Of a stretch of 20,100 nucleotides of DNA, positions 1-7,245 are shown one piece after another. The stretch covers positions 1 through 20,100 of the forward strand of contig CANRKE010000013.1 of NCBI GenBank assembly GCA_947631135.1, read 5' to 3'. A program made the translations under genes and the position numbers. Source of the DNA: an uncultured Bacilli bacterium (lineage in GTDB: Bacteria > Bacillota_I > Bacilli_A > RF39 > UBA660). Within the stretch, counting starts at the first letter, position 1, and each line of letters opens with the position of its first letter. Under the pieces are notes generated by a model that did not search any database, was not told the origin of the DNA, and saw only the letters and a list, made by a program, of their open reading frames with translations.

Positions 1-1
1 T

Positions 2-721
2 ATTAATACATACAATGGAGTAAGCTATACAATGATAGATAAAGGAGATAAAATAGGAAACAAAAAATTTATAATGATATCATTTGATAATTATGATCAG
101 TATGGATTAGGTAGAATGATATATTCTAGTTATATAAAAGAAGATACAAATGGGAAAAAGGAAAGTAAAAATTATAAAATATATCACGTAAATCTTGATA
201 AGATTCGTAATATATTATATAATACAGATGATATTACAGAACTAAATGAAAAGACAAGGATATTAGGATATATAGTAAATATAAATAAAGAGTTATTTAG
301 AAAGTTAGGAGAGGATGAAAATATGTATGAAGCAAGTCAAATAATAAGAGAAGCAAATGATGTATTAGAAAGTAAAACACTAGAACTAGGAGATATATTT
401 GATAAATCATATAATGCATATTCAATAAGTATATATGAAGATGGTGAAAAAAATGGAATAGCAAAAGGACGTGCATCTGGCTTAATTGAGGGACGTGCAT
501 CTGGTTTAATCGAAGGACATGCAGAAGGTTTGATCGAAGGACATGCAGAAGGTTTGATCGAAGGACGCAATAGTGGCTTAATTGAAGGAGAAAATAGGGC
601 AAATACAAATACAGCTATAGAAATGTTAAAAAGAAAAATAGATAATAAAACAATAAGTGAATGTACTAAGTTAAGTATAAAAAAAATTAGACAATTAGAA
701 AAACAATTAGTCACAAAATAA
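2..721 (+). CDS. Rpn-type PD-(D/E)XK nuclease, C-terminal part (5' end outside window)
   Basis: The reading frame is open to the left edge (ten codons precede the first visible ATG at 32), so the true start and the nuclease core lie outside the window. The visible part has a mixed alpha/beta segment, a helical linker, five tandem 8-residue repeats of the form G-(R/H)-x-x-G-L-I-E, and a short helical tail ending in a TISECTKLSIKKIRQLEKQ-like element. A GxxEG-type repeat tract followed by a small helix-turn-helix-like tail is typical of Rpn ('recombination-promoting nuclease', often mislabelled transposase) proteins, whose nuclease domain cleaves DNA; some act in phage defence. A strong internal ribosome binding site precedes the in-frame ATG at 323. 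No transposon ends are visible. The family call rests on the C-terminal architecture only; catalytic residues cannot be checked here. Confidence 0.72.
   Translation: MNTYNGVSYTMIDKGDKIGNKKFIMISFDNYDQYGLGRMIYSSYIKEDTNGKKESKNYKIYHVNLDKIRNILYNTDDITELNEKTRILGYIVNINKELFRKLGEDENMYEASQIIREANDVLESKTLELGDIFDKSYNAYSISIYEDGEKNGIAKGRASGLIEGRASGLIEGHAEGLIEGHAEGLIEGRNSGLIEGENRANTNTAIEMLKRKIDNKTISECTKLSIKKIRQLEKQLVTK
307..325 (+). promoter_or_regulatory. Internal ribosome binding site and in-frame ATG inside the Rpn gene
   Basis: AGGAGAGG at 307-314 lies 8 nt before an in-frame ATG at 323-325. Initiation here would give a 132-residue protein holding only the linker, the repeat tract and the C-terminal tail. 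In Escherichia coli, Rpn genes make such C-terminal short forms from intragenic starts and these inhibit the full nuclease. The site is seen directly; its use is inferred. Confidence 0.5.
467..586 (+). repeat. Five tandem 24-bp in-frame repeats in the Rpn gene
   Basis: The units are 467-490, 491-514, 515-538, 539-562 and 563-586. Units 3 and 4 are identical; the others differ at a few positions, mostly in the middle. Each encodes one G-(R/H)-x-x-G-L-I-E unit. Because 24 is a multiple of 3, slipped-strand gain or loss of a unit keeps the frame and only changes the length of the linker. Confidence 0.95.
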
Positions 722-787
722 ACTAAAAAAATATATAAAACTCTATTGTGATTTCTCTATTATTTTTTATGAAGAGTGTAATAGAAA

Positions 788-816
788 TAAGGTAATAGTA
801 GTAAAAATTTACCTTA
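788..816. other. Hairpin (8-bp stem) downstream of the Rpn gene
   Basis: TAAGGTAA (788-795) is perfectly complementary to TTACCTTA (809-816), with a 13-nt loop. A weaker stem with a 2-nt bulge lies just before it: ATTTCT at 751-756 with AGAAAT at 783-788, plus ATTA at 759-762 with TAAT at 779-782. There is no T-run directly after it, so it is not a classic terminator on its own. Confidence 0.5.
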
Positions 817-847
817 AACCGTAATATCTCATTAAATTATAAAATTT

Positions 848-885
848 AAAGAAACTGTAATAAAATTATTATCACAGTTTCTTTT
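848..885 (+). terminator. Rho-independent terminator of the Rpn transcription unit
   Basis: AAAGAAACTGT (848-858) pairs perfectly with ACAGTTTCTTT (874-884), an 11-bp stem with a 15-nt loop that can partly close further. The right arm is itself T-rich and ends in TTTT. It lies about 130 nt after the Rpn stop codon. The A-rich left arm means it could also work in the opposite direction, though no minus-strand gene is nearby. Confidence 0.6.
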
Positions 886-911
886 CAATATAGTGATGTA
901 ATTATTATAAA

Positions 912-954
912 ATTGGATAAGGATTTGATAGTATATGAAGATTCCTTATCCGAT
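912..954. other. Long hairpin in the 722-1157 gap, no T-run
   Basis: ATTGGATAAGGA (912-923) pairs with TCCTTATCCGAT (943-954): 12 bp with one G-T wobble and a 19-nt loop. It is relatively GC-rich for this window. No T-tract follows. The 722-1157 stretch holds no convincing gene; it contains these hairpins and a direct repeat at 1069-1100. Confidence 0.55.
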
Positions 955-1068
955 ATTAGTGTAACACAAATTTAATTGCATGTCAACAATAACGATATTT
1001 TTTTGTATTAAAAGTATGAACAATATTTTTATTTACTAATTATTACAAGAATAGTTTTGAAAATTTAA

Positions 1069-1100
1069 TTTGTACATATTTAATATATAGTTTGTACATA
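1069..1100. promoter_or_regulatory. Direct repeat TTTGTACATA x2 upstream of the ABC exporter operon
   Basis: TTTGTACATA occurs identically at 1069-1078 and 1091-1100, a centre-to-centre distance of 22 bp (about two helical turns), each containing the palindrome TGTACA. A TATAAT at 1128-1133 could be the -10 of the ABC operon, but I find no good -35 at the right distance. An operator for a local repressor or activator is a reasonable inference; no regulator gene is present here. Confidence 0.4.
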
Positions 1101-1157
1101 AAATACCAATTTAAAATAAAAATAAATTATAATAAAGTAATAATATAGGTGATAAAA

Positions 1158-2858
1158 ATGAAGTACAAATTAACTAAATATATTAAAAATAATATTAAGT
1201 ATATTACTTTAATAACAATATTATTATTAATAGTTACATATTGTGATTTAAAATTACCGGATTATATGGCTAAAATAATAGATATTGGAATTGTAAATAA
1301 AGATTTAGAGTATATATATAAAATTGGTGGATATATGATTATATATGTACTTATAGGATTATGTGCAAATATAATATCAGGATACTTTTCATCTATTTTA
1401 AGTAATAAAATATCACATGATATAAGATATGATTTATATAATAAAGTAATTAATTTAGATAACAATTTACTTACAACATCATCTTCATCATTAATAAATA
1501 GATTAACAATTGATGTAAACGAAGTAAATTCAGGTTTATTTATAATACTTAGAATAATTATAATGGCACCTATAATCGCATTATTTGCTAGTATAAAAAT
1601 ATTAAATACAAATAAGAAAATGGCATACATATTATTAATATCTATATTAATTATGTCATTTATAATAATTATATTATTTAAAAAAGTTTTACCTAAATTA
1701 AAGAAAGTAAAGATATTACTTGATAAACTTAATTTAGTATCTAAAGAAAATATAAAGGGAATTAAAACTATTAAAGCATTTAATAAACAAAAAGAAATAA
1801 TAAATAAATTTAATATAACTAATAAATCTATATTAAACACTAATAATTATATAAATAAAATTATGTTATTATTATCACCATTAATTACTCTAATAATAAA
1901 TTTAACTACAGTAATAATTATATATATTGCATCTAAAGAAATAATAAATGACTCATTCAATGTAGGTACTATGGTAGCTTATATAGAATATATGATGCAA
2001 GTATTAACTGCTTTTCTAATGTTTTCATTATTATTTGTAATAATTCCTAAAGTAAGTGTTGCAAATAAAAGAATAAAAGAAATAATGAATATAGATAATA
2101 ATAAAGAAAATAATGGTAAATTAAAATTATCAAATAATATAGTAATAGAATATAAAAATGTATGTTTTTCATATGATAAACATAAACAAGATCTTAAAAA
2201 TATTAATTTTAAAATAAATAATAATGATAAAATAGGAATAATTGGATCATTTGCTAGTGGGAAAACAACACTTTTAAATACCTTATTAAAAATAAATAAT
2301 ATAACTGATGGAAAAATACTTATTAATAATAAAGATATAGATGAATATGATATTAAAAATTTACGTAAGAATATAAGTTTATCACCACAAGAAAATATAA
2401 TATTTTCAGGTACAATAAAAAGTAATATTAAATATTATAATAAAAATTTAAAAAATGATGAATTAATAAAAATTTGTAAAATTTCAAAATTAGATACTTT
2501 TGTTGATTTAAATAATATTGATAAATATAAAGTAGAATATGAAGGTAAAAATCTAAGTGGTGGTGAAATAAAAAGATTATCTATCGCACGTACTTTAGCT
2601 AAAAAAGCACAAATATATATATTTGATGATTCTACATCATCAATTGATTATAAAAATTCAAATAAAATAATAGACAATATAATAAAATATTTAAATGATA
2701 AAATAGTTATAATAGTTAGTCAAAGAATATCTAATATTAAAAAATTAGATAAAATAATAGTTATGGATAATGGAAAAATAGATTGTATTGGAAATCATGA
2801 ATATCTACTTAAAAATTCTAAAATTTATAAACAAATATATGATTCACAAAAAATTTGA
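1158..2858 (+). CDS. ABC exporter half-transporter with degenerate ATPase site (heterodimer subunit A)
   Basis: 566 residues: an N-terminal exporter membrane domain (about residues 12-300, six hydrophobic segments) and a C-terminal nucleotide-binding domain. Walker A is GSFASGKT (363-370), the Q-loop glutamine is Q411, and the signature LSGGE (466-470) is intact. Walker B ends D490-D491, so the catalytic glutamate is replaced by aspartate, and the switch histidine is replaced by Q522 (SQR rather than AHR). This is the degenerate-site pattern of heterodimeric type IV exporters such as BmrCD, LmrCD or TM287/288. The start is ATG 1158, with AGGTGAT at 1147-1153; a GTG at 1149 lies inside that ribosome binding site. 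The next gene begins 8 nt downstream and supplies the complementary subunit. Substrate unknown; drug, lipid or peptide export are all possible. Confidence 0.9.
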   Translation: MKYKLTKYIKNNIKYITLITILLLIVTYCDLKLPDYMAKIIDIGIVNKDLEYIYKIGGYMIIYVLIGLCANIISGYFSSILSNKISHDIRYDLYNKVINLDNNLLTTSSSSLINRLTIDVNEVNSGLFIILRIIIMAPIIALFASIKILNTNKKMAYILLISILIMSFIIIILFKKVLPKLKKVKILLDKLNLVSKENIKGIKTIKAFNKQKEIINKFNITNKSILNTNNYINKIMLLLSPLITLIINLTTVIIIYIASKEIINDSFNVGTMVAYIEYMMQVLTAFLMFSLLFVIIPKVSVANKRIKEIMNIDNNKENNGKLKLSNNIVIEYKNVCFSYDKHKQDLKNINFKINNNDKIGIIGSFASGKTTLLNTLLKINNITDGKILINNKDIDEYDIKNLRKNISLSPQENIIFSGTIKSNIKYYNKNLKNDELIKICKISKLDTFVDLNNIDKYKVEYEGKNLSGGEIKRLSIARTLAKKAQIYIFDDSTSSIDYKNSNKIIDNIIKYLNDKIVIIVSQRISNIKKLDKIIVMDNGKIDCIGNHEYLLKNSKIYKQIYDSQKI

Positions 2859-2866
2859 GGTGAAAT

Positions 2867-4582
2867 ATGATGAAAGATTTAAAAAAATTATTAGTATATA
2901 TTAAACCATATAAGATAAGTATTATAATTGTTTCACTAATGTCTATTATATATTCATGTTTATTTGTTATATCACCTAAAATACTTGCTTTAGCAACTAA
3001 TAGATTAGTAGACAAGAAAATAATAAAAATAACTAATTTAGATATTAAATATATAGTTAATATTTTAATTATATGTGCATTAATATATATACTAACTAGT
3101 ATTATAGAATATGTTAATAGTTTAATAATAAATAGAATATGTAATAAGTTATCATATAATTTAAGAAAAGATATAAGTAAAAAAATAAATTCATTACCAC
3201 TTAAATATTATGATCAAAATGAATATGGTGAAATAATATCAAGAATTGGTGAAGATGTTGATAATATTAGTAGTAACCTAGAACAAATACTAAGTAGTAT
3301 GATATCAGATATAATATGTTTTATTGGAATACTTATAATGATGTTTTCTATATCTAAAATAATGAGTATAATAACTTTAATATTAATACCTGTTCAAATG
3401 TTTATAATGATTATTATAATGTTTAAAACTCAAAAATATTTTAATGTAAAAAAAGATATAATTTCTAATATGGATAGTAAAATTATATCATCAATTACTT
3501 CTCATAAATTAATAGAAGTAAATAATAAACAAGAAGAGGATATTAAAGATTTTGAAAAAATTAACGATAATTTATATAATTGTGGATTTAAAAGTGATTT
3601 CTATTCAAGTATAATACTACCTATAGTAAGTTTAGTTAATAATTTATCATATATAATAATATCTATAGTTGGTGGATATAGTGTAGTAAAAAATAGATTA
3701 AAAGTTGGTGATATACAAGCATTTTTACAATACATACAATCATTTAATAATACTAGTGAAGAACTTAGTAGTATGTCATCTACACTTCAAAGTGTATATG
3801 CATCAATAAAACATATTAATATATTTTTAGAACAAGTTGATGAAGTAGACTACGGAATATATAAACCAAAAAAATTAATAGGAAATATAGAATTTAAAAA
3901 TGTATATTTTTCTTATGATAATAAGAAGAATGTAATTAAAAATTTTAATGTAAAAATTAAATCAGGCTCTAAGATAGCAATCGTTGGTGAAACTGGTTGT
4001 GGTAAAACTACAATATCTAATTTACTTATGAAGTTTTATGATGGATATACAGGTGAAATACTTATAGATGGTAAAGATATTAAAGATATTAGTACTGATA
4101 CATTAAGAAGTAAGTTTGGTATAGTACTTCAAAATAGTTTTGTAATGAATGATACTGTTTTAAATAATATTAACTTTTTAAATAATAAAAATAGTAATAA
4201 ATTAGATATATTAGAAAAAGAATTTAATTTAAAAGATTATATTAACTATGATTTATTAATTAATGAAGACAATGATAATATTTCATTAGGAGAACAACAA
4301 ATAATTTCTATTTTTAGAACTATAATAAATGAATATGATATAGTAATACTTGATGAAGCAACTAGTAATATTGATTCTAGAACAGAAGAGTTAATTCAAA
4401 AGTTAACTAACAAAGTTATGGAGGATAAAACATCAATTATTATCGCACATAGATTATCTACAATTAAGAATGCAGATTATATACTTGTAATGGATAAGGG
4501 TAAATTAGTTGGTGTGGGTAAGCATGATGAATTAATAAATAGCAATAATAAATATAAAAAAATATATGAAAATAGTATTTAA
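2867..4582 (+). CDS. ABC exporter half-transporter with catalytic ATPase site (heterodimer subunit B)
   Basis: 571 residues: membrane domain (about 15-300) and ATPase domain. Walker A is GETGCGKT (374-381), Q-loop Q422, Walker B D496 with catalytic E497, and switch H528, all canonical. The signature, however, is ISLGEQQ (472-478), missing the second residue of SGG. Together with the preceding subunit this gives exactly one good composite site (this subunit's Walker A/B/His with the partner's LSGGE) and one bad one, which argues that the two proteins form one heterodimer. The ribosome binding site GAGGTGA (2857-2863) overlaps the stop codon of the first subunit. ATG codons at 2867 and 2870 are both possible starts. 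Its stop codon directly abuts that of the converging minus-strand gene. Confidence 0.92.
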   Translation: MMKDLKKLLVYIKPYKISIIIVSLMSIIYSCLFVISPKILALATNRLVDKKIIKITNLDIKYIVNILIICALIYILTSIIEYVNSLIINRICNKLSYNLRKDISKKINSLPLKYYDQNEYGEIISRIGEDVDNISSNLEQILSSMISDIICFIGILIMMFSISKIMSIITLILIPVQMFIMIIIMFKTQKYFNVKKDIISNMDSKIISSITSHKLIEVNNKQEEDIKDFEKINDNLYNCGFKSDFYSSIILPIVSLVNNLSYIIISIVGGYSVVKNRLKVGDIQAFLQYIQSFNNTSEELSSMSSTLQSVYASIKHINIFLEQVDEVDYGIYKPKKLIGNIEFKNVYFSYDNKKNVIKNFNVKIKSGSKIAIVGETGCGKTTISNLLMKFYDGYTGEILIDGKDIKDISTDTLRSKFGIVLQNSFVMNDTVLNNINFLNNKNSNKLDILEKEFNLKDYINYDLLINEDNDNISLGEQQIISIFRTIINEYDIVILDEATSNIDSRTEELIQKLTNKVMEDKTSIIIAHRLSTIKNADYILVMDKGKLVGVGKHDELINSNNKYKKIYENSI

Positions 4583-5443
4583 TTAAATTGGATTTACATG
4601 TGTAATTACTTTATATATCTTATTAATGTTTTTAGTTATTTCTTTTTCTAAGTTATCAGCTACTTTATGACTATTTTTAGTTGATAAATTACCATCTACA
4701 TATATTGTTAGTACTAATACATATTTATATCCAGTAGGTATATAATATACTTCATCAACTTTTTTTATTTCTTTAATCATATTTATTATTTTAATTACTT
4801 CTTTTTTTGTATCACTATCAACTGAAATATCCATAAGTACATTATAACTTTCAGTAAATATTTTAATACCAGATATAAATATCCATAATGAAATAATAAT
4901 ACCTACAATAGAATCTATATAACTAATATTATATTTTGATAGTATTACTGATACAGTAGTAAGTGTTGTTAAAATACAATCATTTCTATGATCTATCATA
5001 TTTGATTTTAAAAGTAGATTATTATTATTTTTATATATTTTTTTAGTATAGAAATAAAGAATTAATTTTATTATTATTGTAATTAAACATACAATTACTA
5101 AATATTTATTAAATATTATTGTATGTTTTTCTAGTATAGAAATTATTGAATCAAATATTAATTTTATTGATACTAACATCATTGCTATACTTATAAACAT
5201 AGAAAATATATATTCAGCTTTACCATGTCCAAAATTATGGTCTTCATCATTTGGTATACTTGATATCTTACTACCAATAGTAGTCATTATAGATGCAAAA
5301 ATATCTCCTGCAGAATTAAAAGCATCTGCAATCATCGCATCACTTCTTGCTTGCAGTCCTGTAATTAATTTAATTATTAATAAAAACATATTTCCTATTA
5401 TTCCAAATATTCCAGCTTTTTTAGTTTCATTGTAACGTTTCAT
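4583..5443 (-). CDS. Cation diffusion facilitator, probable manganese exporter
   Basis: 286 residues, about six membrane segments, then a cytoplasmic ferredoxin-like domain from about residue 205. CDF proteins exchange divalent metal for protons at the cytoplasmic membrane. The family motif around HNFGHGKAE (69-77) is present. The intramembrane metal site reads N43 and D47 in one helix (DAFNSAGD) and D151 and D155 in another (DHRND). An N-D-D-D site of this kind is characteristic of the Mn-exporting branch (MntE, MneP/MneS); zinc exporters have histidine there. It is transcribed divergently from a second putative metal permease across a 174-bp intergenic region with good promoters both ways. 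Manganese is inferred from the site; iron or zinc cannot be excluded. Ribosome binding site GGTGGTGAT lies just before the ATG. Confidence 0.87.
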   Translation of the reverse strand: MKRYNETKKAGIFGIIGNMFLLIIKLITGLQARSDAMIADAFNSAGDIFASIMTTIGSKISSIPNDEDHNFGHGKAEYIFSMFISIAMMLVSIKLIFDSIISILEKHTIIFNKYLVIVCLITIIIKLILYFYTKKIYKNNNNLLLKSNMIDHRNDCILTTLTTVSVILSKYNISYIDSIVGIIISLWIFISGIKIFTESYNVLMDISVDSDTKKEVIKIINMIKEIKKVDEVYYIPTGYKYVLVLTIYVDGNLSTKNSHKVADNLEKEITKNINKIYKVITHVNPI

Positions 5444-5459
5444 TAAATCACCACCAATA

Positions 5460-5469
5460 ATTGTACAAT
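5460..5469. promoter_or_regulatory. Palindrome ATTGTACAAT at the CDF transcription start
   Basis: A perfect 10-bp palindrome directly downstream of the minus-strand -10, where transcription of the CDF gene should begin. It shares TTGTACA with the repeats upstream of the ABC operon. A metal-responsive operator is possible but unproven. Confidence 0.35.
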
Positions 5470-5470
5470 G

Positions 5471-5499
5471 ATTATATCAATTATAATATATTATGTAAA
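5471..5499 (-). promoter_or_regulatory. Sigma-A-type promoter of the CDF gene
   Basis: Read on the minus strand: -35 TTTACA (plus-strand 5494-5499), a 17-bp spacer, and -10 TATAAT (plus-strand 5471-5476). The start of transcription should fall near 5464, about 20 nt before the ATG. Confidence 0.65.
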
Positions 5500-5551
5500 T
5501 AGATTGATGTTAATTATATATTTATTATAAAATATATTAGCTTCATTTACA

Positions 5552-5580
5552 TTGACAATAAAATAAAACTATAATATAAT
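5552..5580 (+). promoter_or_regulatory. Consensus sigma-A promoter of the ArsP_2-type permease
   Basis: TTGACA at 5552-5557, a 17-bp spacer and TATAAT at 5575-5580, a perfect match to the housekeeping consensus. An overlapping TATAAT at 5570-5575 has the wrong spacing. A strong basal promoter suggests that any metal control is by repression or in the leader. Confidence 0.85.
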
Positions 5581-5617
5581 CTATATGCAATATAAATTTA
5601 TGTTTAGGAGGTGTAAT

Positions 5618-6472
5618 ATGATTGATATAATTAAAGATACTTTAATAGATGCATTAAAACTTTTACCATTTTTATTTTTTGCATTTTTAATCATTGAAAT
5701 AGTAGAACATAAATTGAGTAAAAAATCTTTAAAAATAATAAGTAAATCAGATAAATATGGCCCAATAGTTGGATCAGCACTTGGTCTAATACCTCAATGT
5801 GGTTTTTCTGTTATGGCAACTAATCTTTATATAACTAGAATTATTACATTAGGTACATTAATATCTATATATTTATCAACTAGTGATGAAATGATACCAA
5901 TATTAATATCTAATAGAGTAGCAGCGCTCGAAATAATTAAAATATTATTTATTAAGTTTATTATAGGATTAATATTTGGTGTTGTAATAGATATGATTAC
6001 TAGAAAAAAACATAAAAATAATTATAATTATGATATATGTGAAAATGAACATTGCGATTGTAGTAATGGTATATTTAAATCAGTAATAAAACATACAATA
6101 AATACAATGATATTTATATTAATAGTAACATTTATATTAAATTATTTATTAGAATATGCATCTAATGAATTTTTATCAAAGATATTTTTAAAAAATAGTA
6201 TATTAGCTCCTTTTTTAACTAGTTTAATTGGATTAATTCCAAATTGTTGTTCAAGTGTCATACTAACAGAATTATATGTAAATAGTGCGATATCGTTTTC
6301 AAGTTTAATATCTGGACTTCTTACAGGTAGTGGTGTTGCGTTATTAGTTCTATTTAAAACTAATAAAAACTTAAAAGAAAATTTTAAGATATTAGGAATA
6401 GTTTATGGTTGTGGAGTTTTAAGTGGAATATTCATACAAATATTGAGTATCATATTTGACTATATAGTATAG
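5618..6472 (+). CDS. ArsP_2-type heavy-metal permease (putative manganese/arsenic efflux)
   Basis: 284 residues, almost entirely membrane-embedded. Two homologous halves each carry a proline-cysteine motif: GLIPQCG (56-62) and GLIPNCCSS (205-213). STSDEMIP lies at 87-94. Between the halves is a polar cytoplasmic loop with CENEHCDCSNG (141-151), a Cys/His cluster likely to bind metal. This architecture matches the family annotated as 'putative arsenic efflux' or 'putative manganese transporter' (ArsP_2). The true start is ATG 5618 behind AGGAGGTG (5606-5613); an upstream in-frame ATG at 5585 precedes that ribosome binding site. Divergent pairing with a CDF bearing a manganese-type site favours a metal-detoxification role. 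The substrate is inferred; no ars regulator or reductase is present. Confidence 0.8.
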   Translation: MIDIIKDTLIDALKLLPFLFFAFLIIEIVEHKLSKKSLKIISKSDKYGPIVGSALGLIPQCGFSVMATNLYITRIITLGTLISIYLSTSDEMIPILISNRVAALEIIKILFIKFIIGLIFGVVIDMITRKKHKNNYNYDICENEHCDCSNGIFKSVIKHTINTMIFILIVTFILNYLLEYASNEFLSKIFLKNSILAPFLTSLIGLIPNCCSSVILTELYVNSAISFSSLISGLLTGSGVALLVLFKTNKNLKENFKILGIVYGCGVLSGIFIQILSIIFDYIV

Positions 6473-6485
6473 ATAATGATATAAT
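6456..6485 (+). promoter_or_regulatory. Promoter of the rluB-deacetylase operon
   Basis: TTGACT at 6456-6461, an 18-bp spacer, and TATAAT at 6480-6485 preceded by an extended -10 TGA. The -35 lies inside the last codons of the metal permease gene, so the operon starts independently of it. Confidence 0.7.
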
Positions 6486-6511
6486 ATTATTGTTTGAGAG
6501 AGTGAAAAAAG

Positions 6512-7234
6512 ATGGAAAGAATACAAAAAATAATTGCTAATGCAGGATACTGTTCCAGAAGAGAAGCAAAAAGATTAATTAAAGAAAAAAGAGTAACAGT
6601 AAATGGTATAATAGTAGATGAATTAGGTACTAAAGCAGATTATAATGATACTATATTAATAGATGGTAAAGCTATAGAAAAAGAAGATAAAGTTTATTAT
6701 TTATTAAATAAACCTAGAGGTATAATTTCAAGTGTTCGTGATGAAAAAAATAGAAAGACAGTAGTTGATTTAATAGATACTAATGAAAGAATATACCCAG
6801 TAGGAAGATTAGATTATGATACAACAGGTGTACTTTTATTAACTAATGATGGAGAACTTACTAACAAACTTATACATCCAAAAAATGAAGTAATAAAAGT
6901 ATATGTTGCAAAATTAAATAAAATACTTGAGATAAATGATTTAAAAAAACTTGAAAATGGAGTAATAATAGATGGTTATAAAACTAAAAAATGTAAAGTA
7001 AAGATTAAAAAAATAGATAAATATAAAAATACGTCTTTAGTTGAAATAAGAATACATGAAGGAAAAAATCATCAAGTTAAAAAGATGTTTAATGTTTTAG
7101 GGTATGATGTAATAAAATTAAAAAGAGAAGTATTTGCGTTTCTAACTACTGATGGTTTAAAATCTGGTGAATATAGACAATTAAGTAAAAAAGAAGTTAA
7201 ACAGTTATATAATATTAGTAAGAATAATAATTAA
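6512..7234 (+). CDS. rluB: 23S rRNA pseudouridine synthase, RluB/RsuA family
   Basis: 240 residues. An N-terminal S4 RNA-binding domain (about 1-60, IQKIIANAGYCSRREAKRLI) is followed by the pseudouridine synthase domain. The catalytic motif GRLDYDTTG (98-106) contains the nucleophile D101, with LLNKPRG (64-70) ahead of it and NHQVKKMFNVLGY near the end, all hallmarks of the RsuA/RluB/RluE/RluF branch. In Bacillota this gene usually encodes RluB, which isomerises a uridine in helix 80-93 region of 23S rRNA; RsuA-type 16S specificity cannot be excluded from sequence alone. It has its own promoter and is followed, with the ribosome binding site overlapping its stop codon region, by the deacetylase gene. 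Confidence 0.92.
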   Translation: MERIQKIIANAGYCSRREAKRLIKEKRVTVNGIIVDELGTKADYNDTILIDGKAIEKEDKVYYLLNKPRGIISSVRDEKNRKTVVDLIDTNERIYPVGRLDYDTTGVLLLTNDGELTNKLIHPKNEVIKVYVAKLNKILEINDLKKLENGVIIDGYKTKKCKVKIKKIDKYKNTSLVEIRIHEGKNHQVKKMFNVLGYDVIKLKREVFAFLTTDGLKSGEYRQLSKKEVKQLYNISKNNN

Positions 7235-7245
7235 TGAGGTGTCAT

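Noticed and set aside
467..586. CRISPR array
   Set aside because: The 24-bp units are contiguous without spacers and lie in frame inside a protein gene.
297..714. Two long minus-strand open frames opposite the left Rpn gene
   Set aside because: They are mirror images of the repeat tract and AT-rich codons, overlap a clear coding frame, and have low-complexity products with no ribosome binding site of note.
2..721. Transposase / insertion sequence
   Set aside because: Rpn-type proteins are often labelled transposase, but no terminal inverted repeats or target duplications are visible at either Rpn locus.
771..797. Short ORF ATG AAG AGT ... TAA in the gap after the left Rpn gene
   Set aside because: Only eight codons, no ribosome binding site, and it overlaps the hairpin arms.
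1262..1840. 192-codon minus-strand frame inside the first ABC gene
   Set aside because: It is a shadow of the membrane domain, with Leu/Ile-rich low-complexity product; the plus strand has full ABC motifs.
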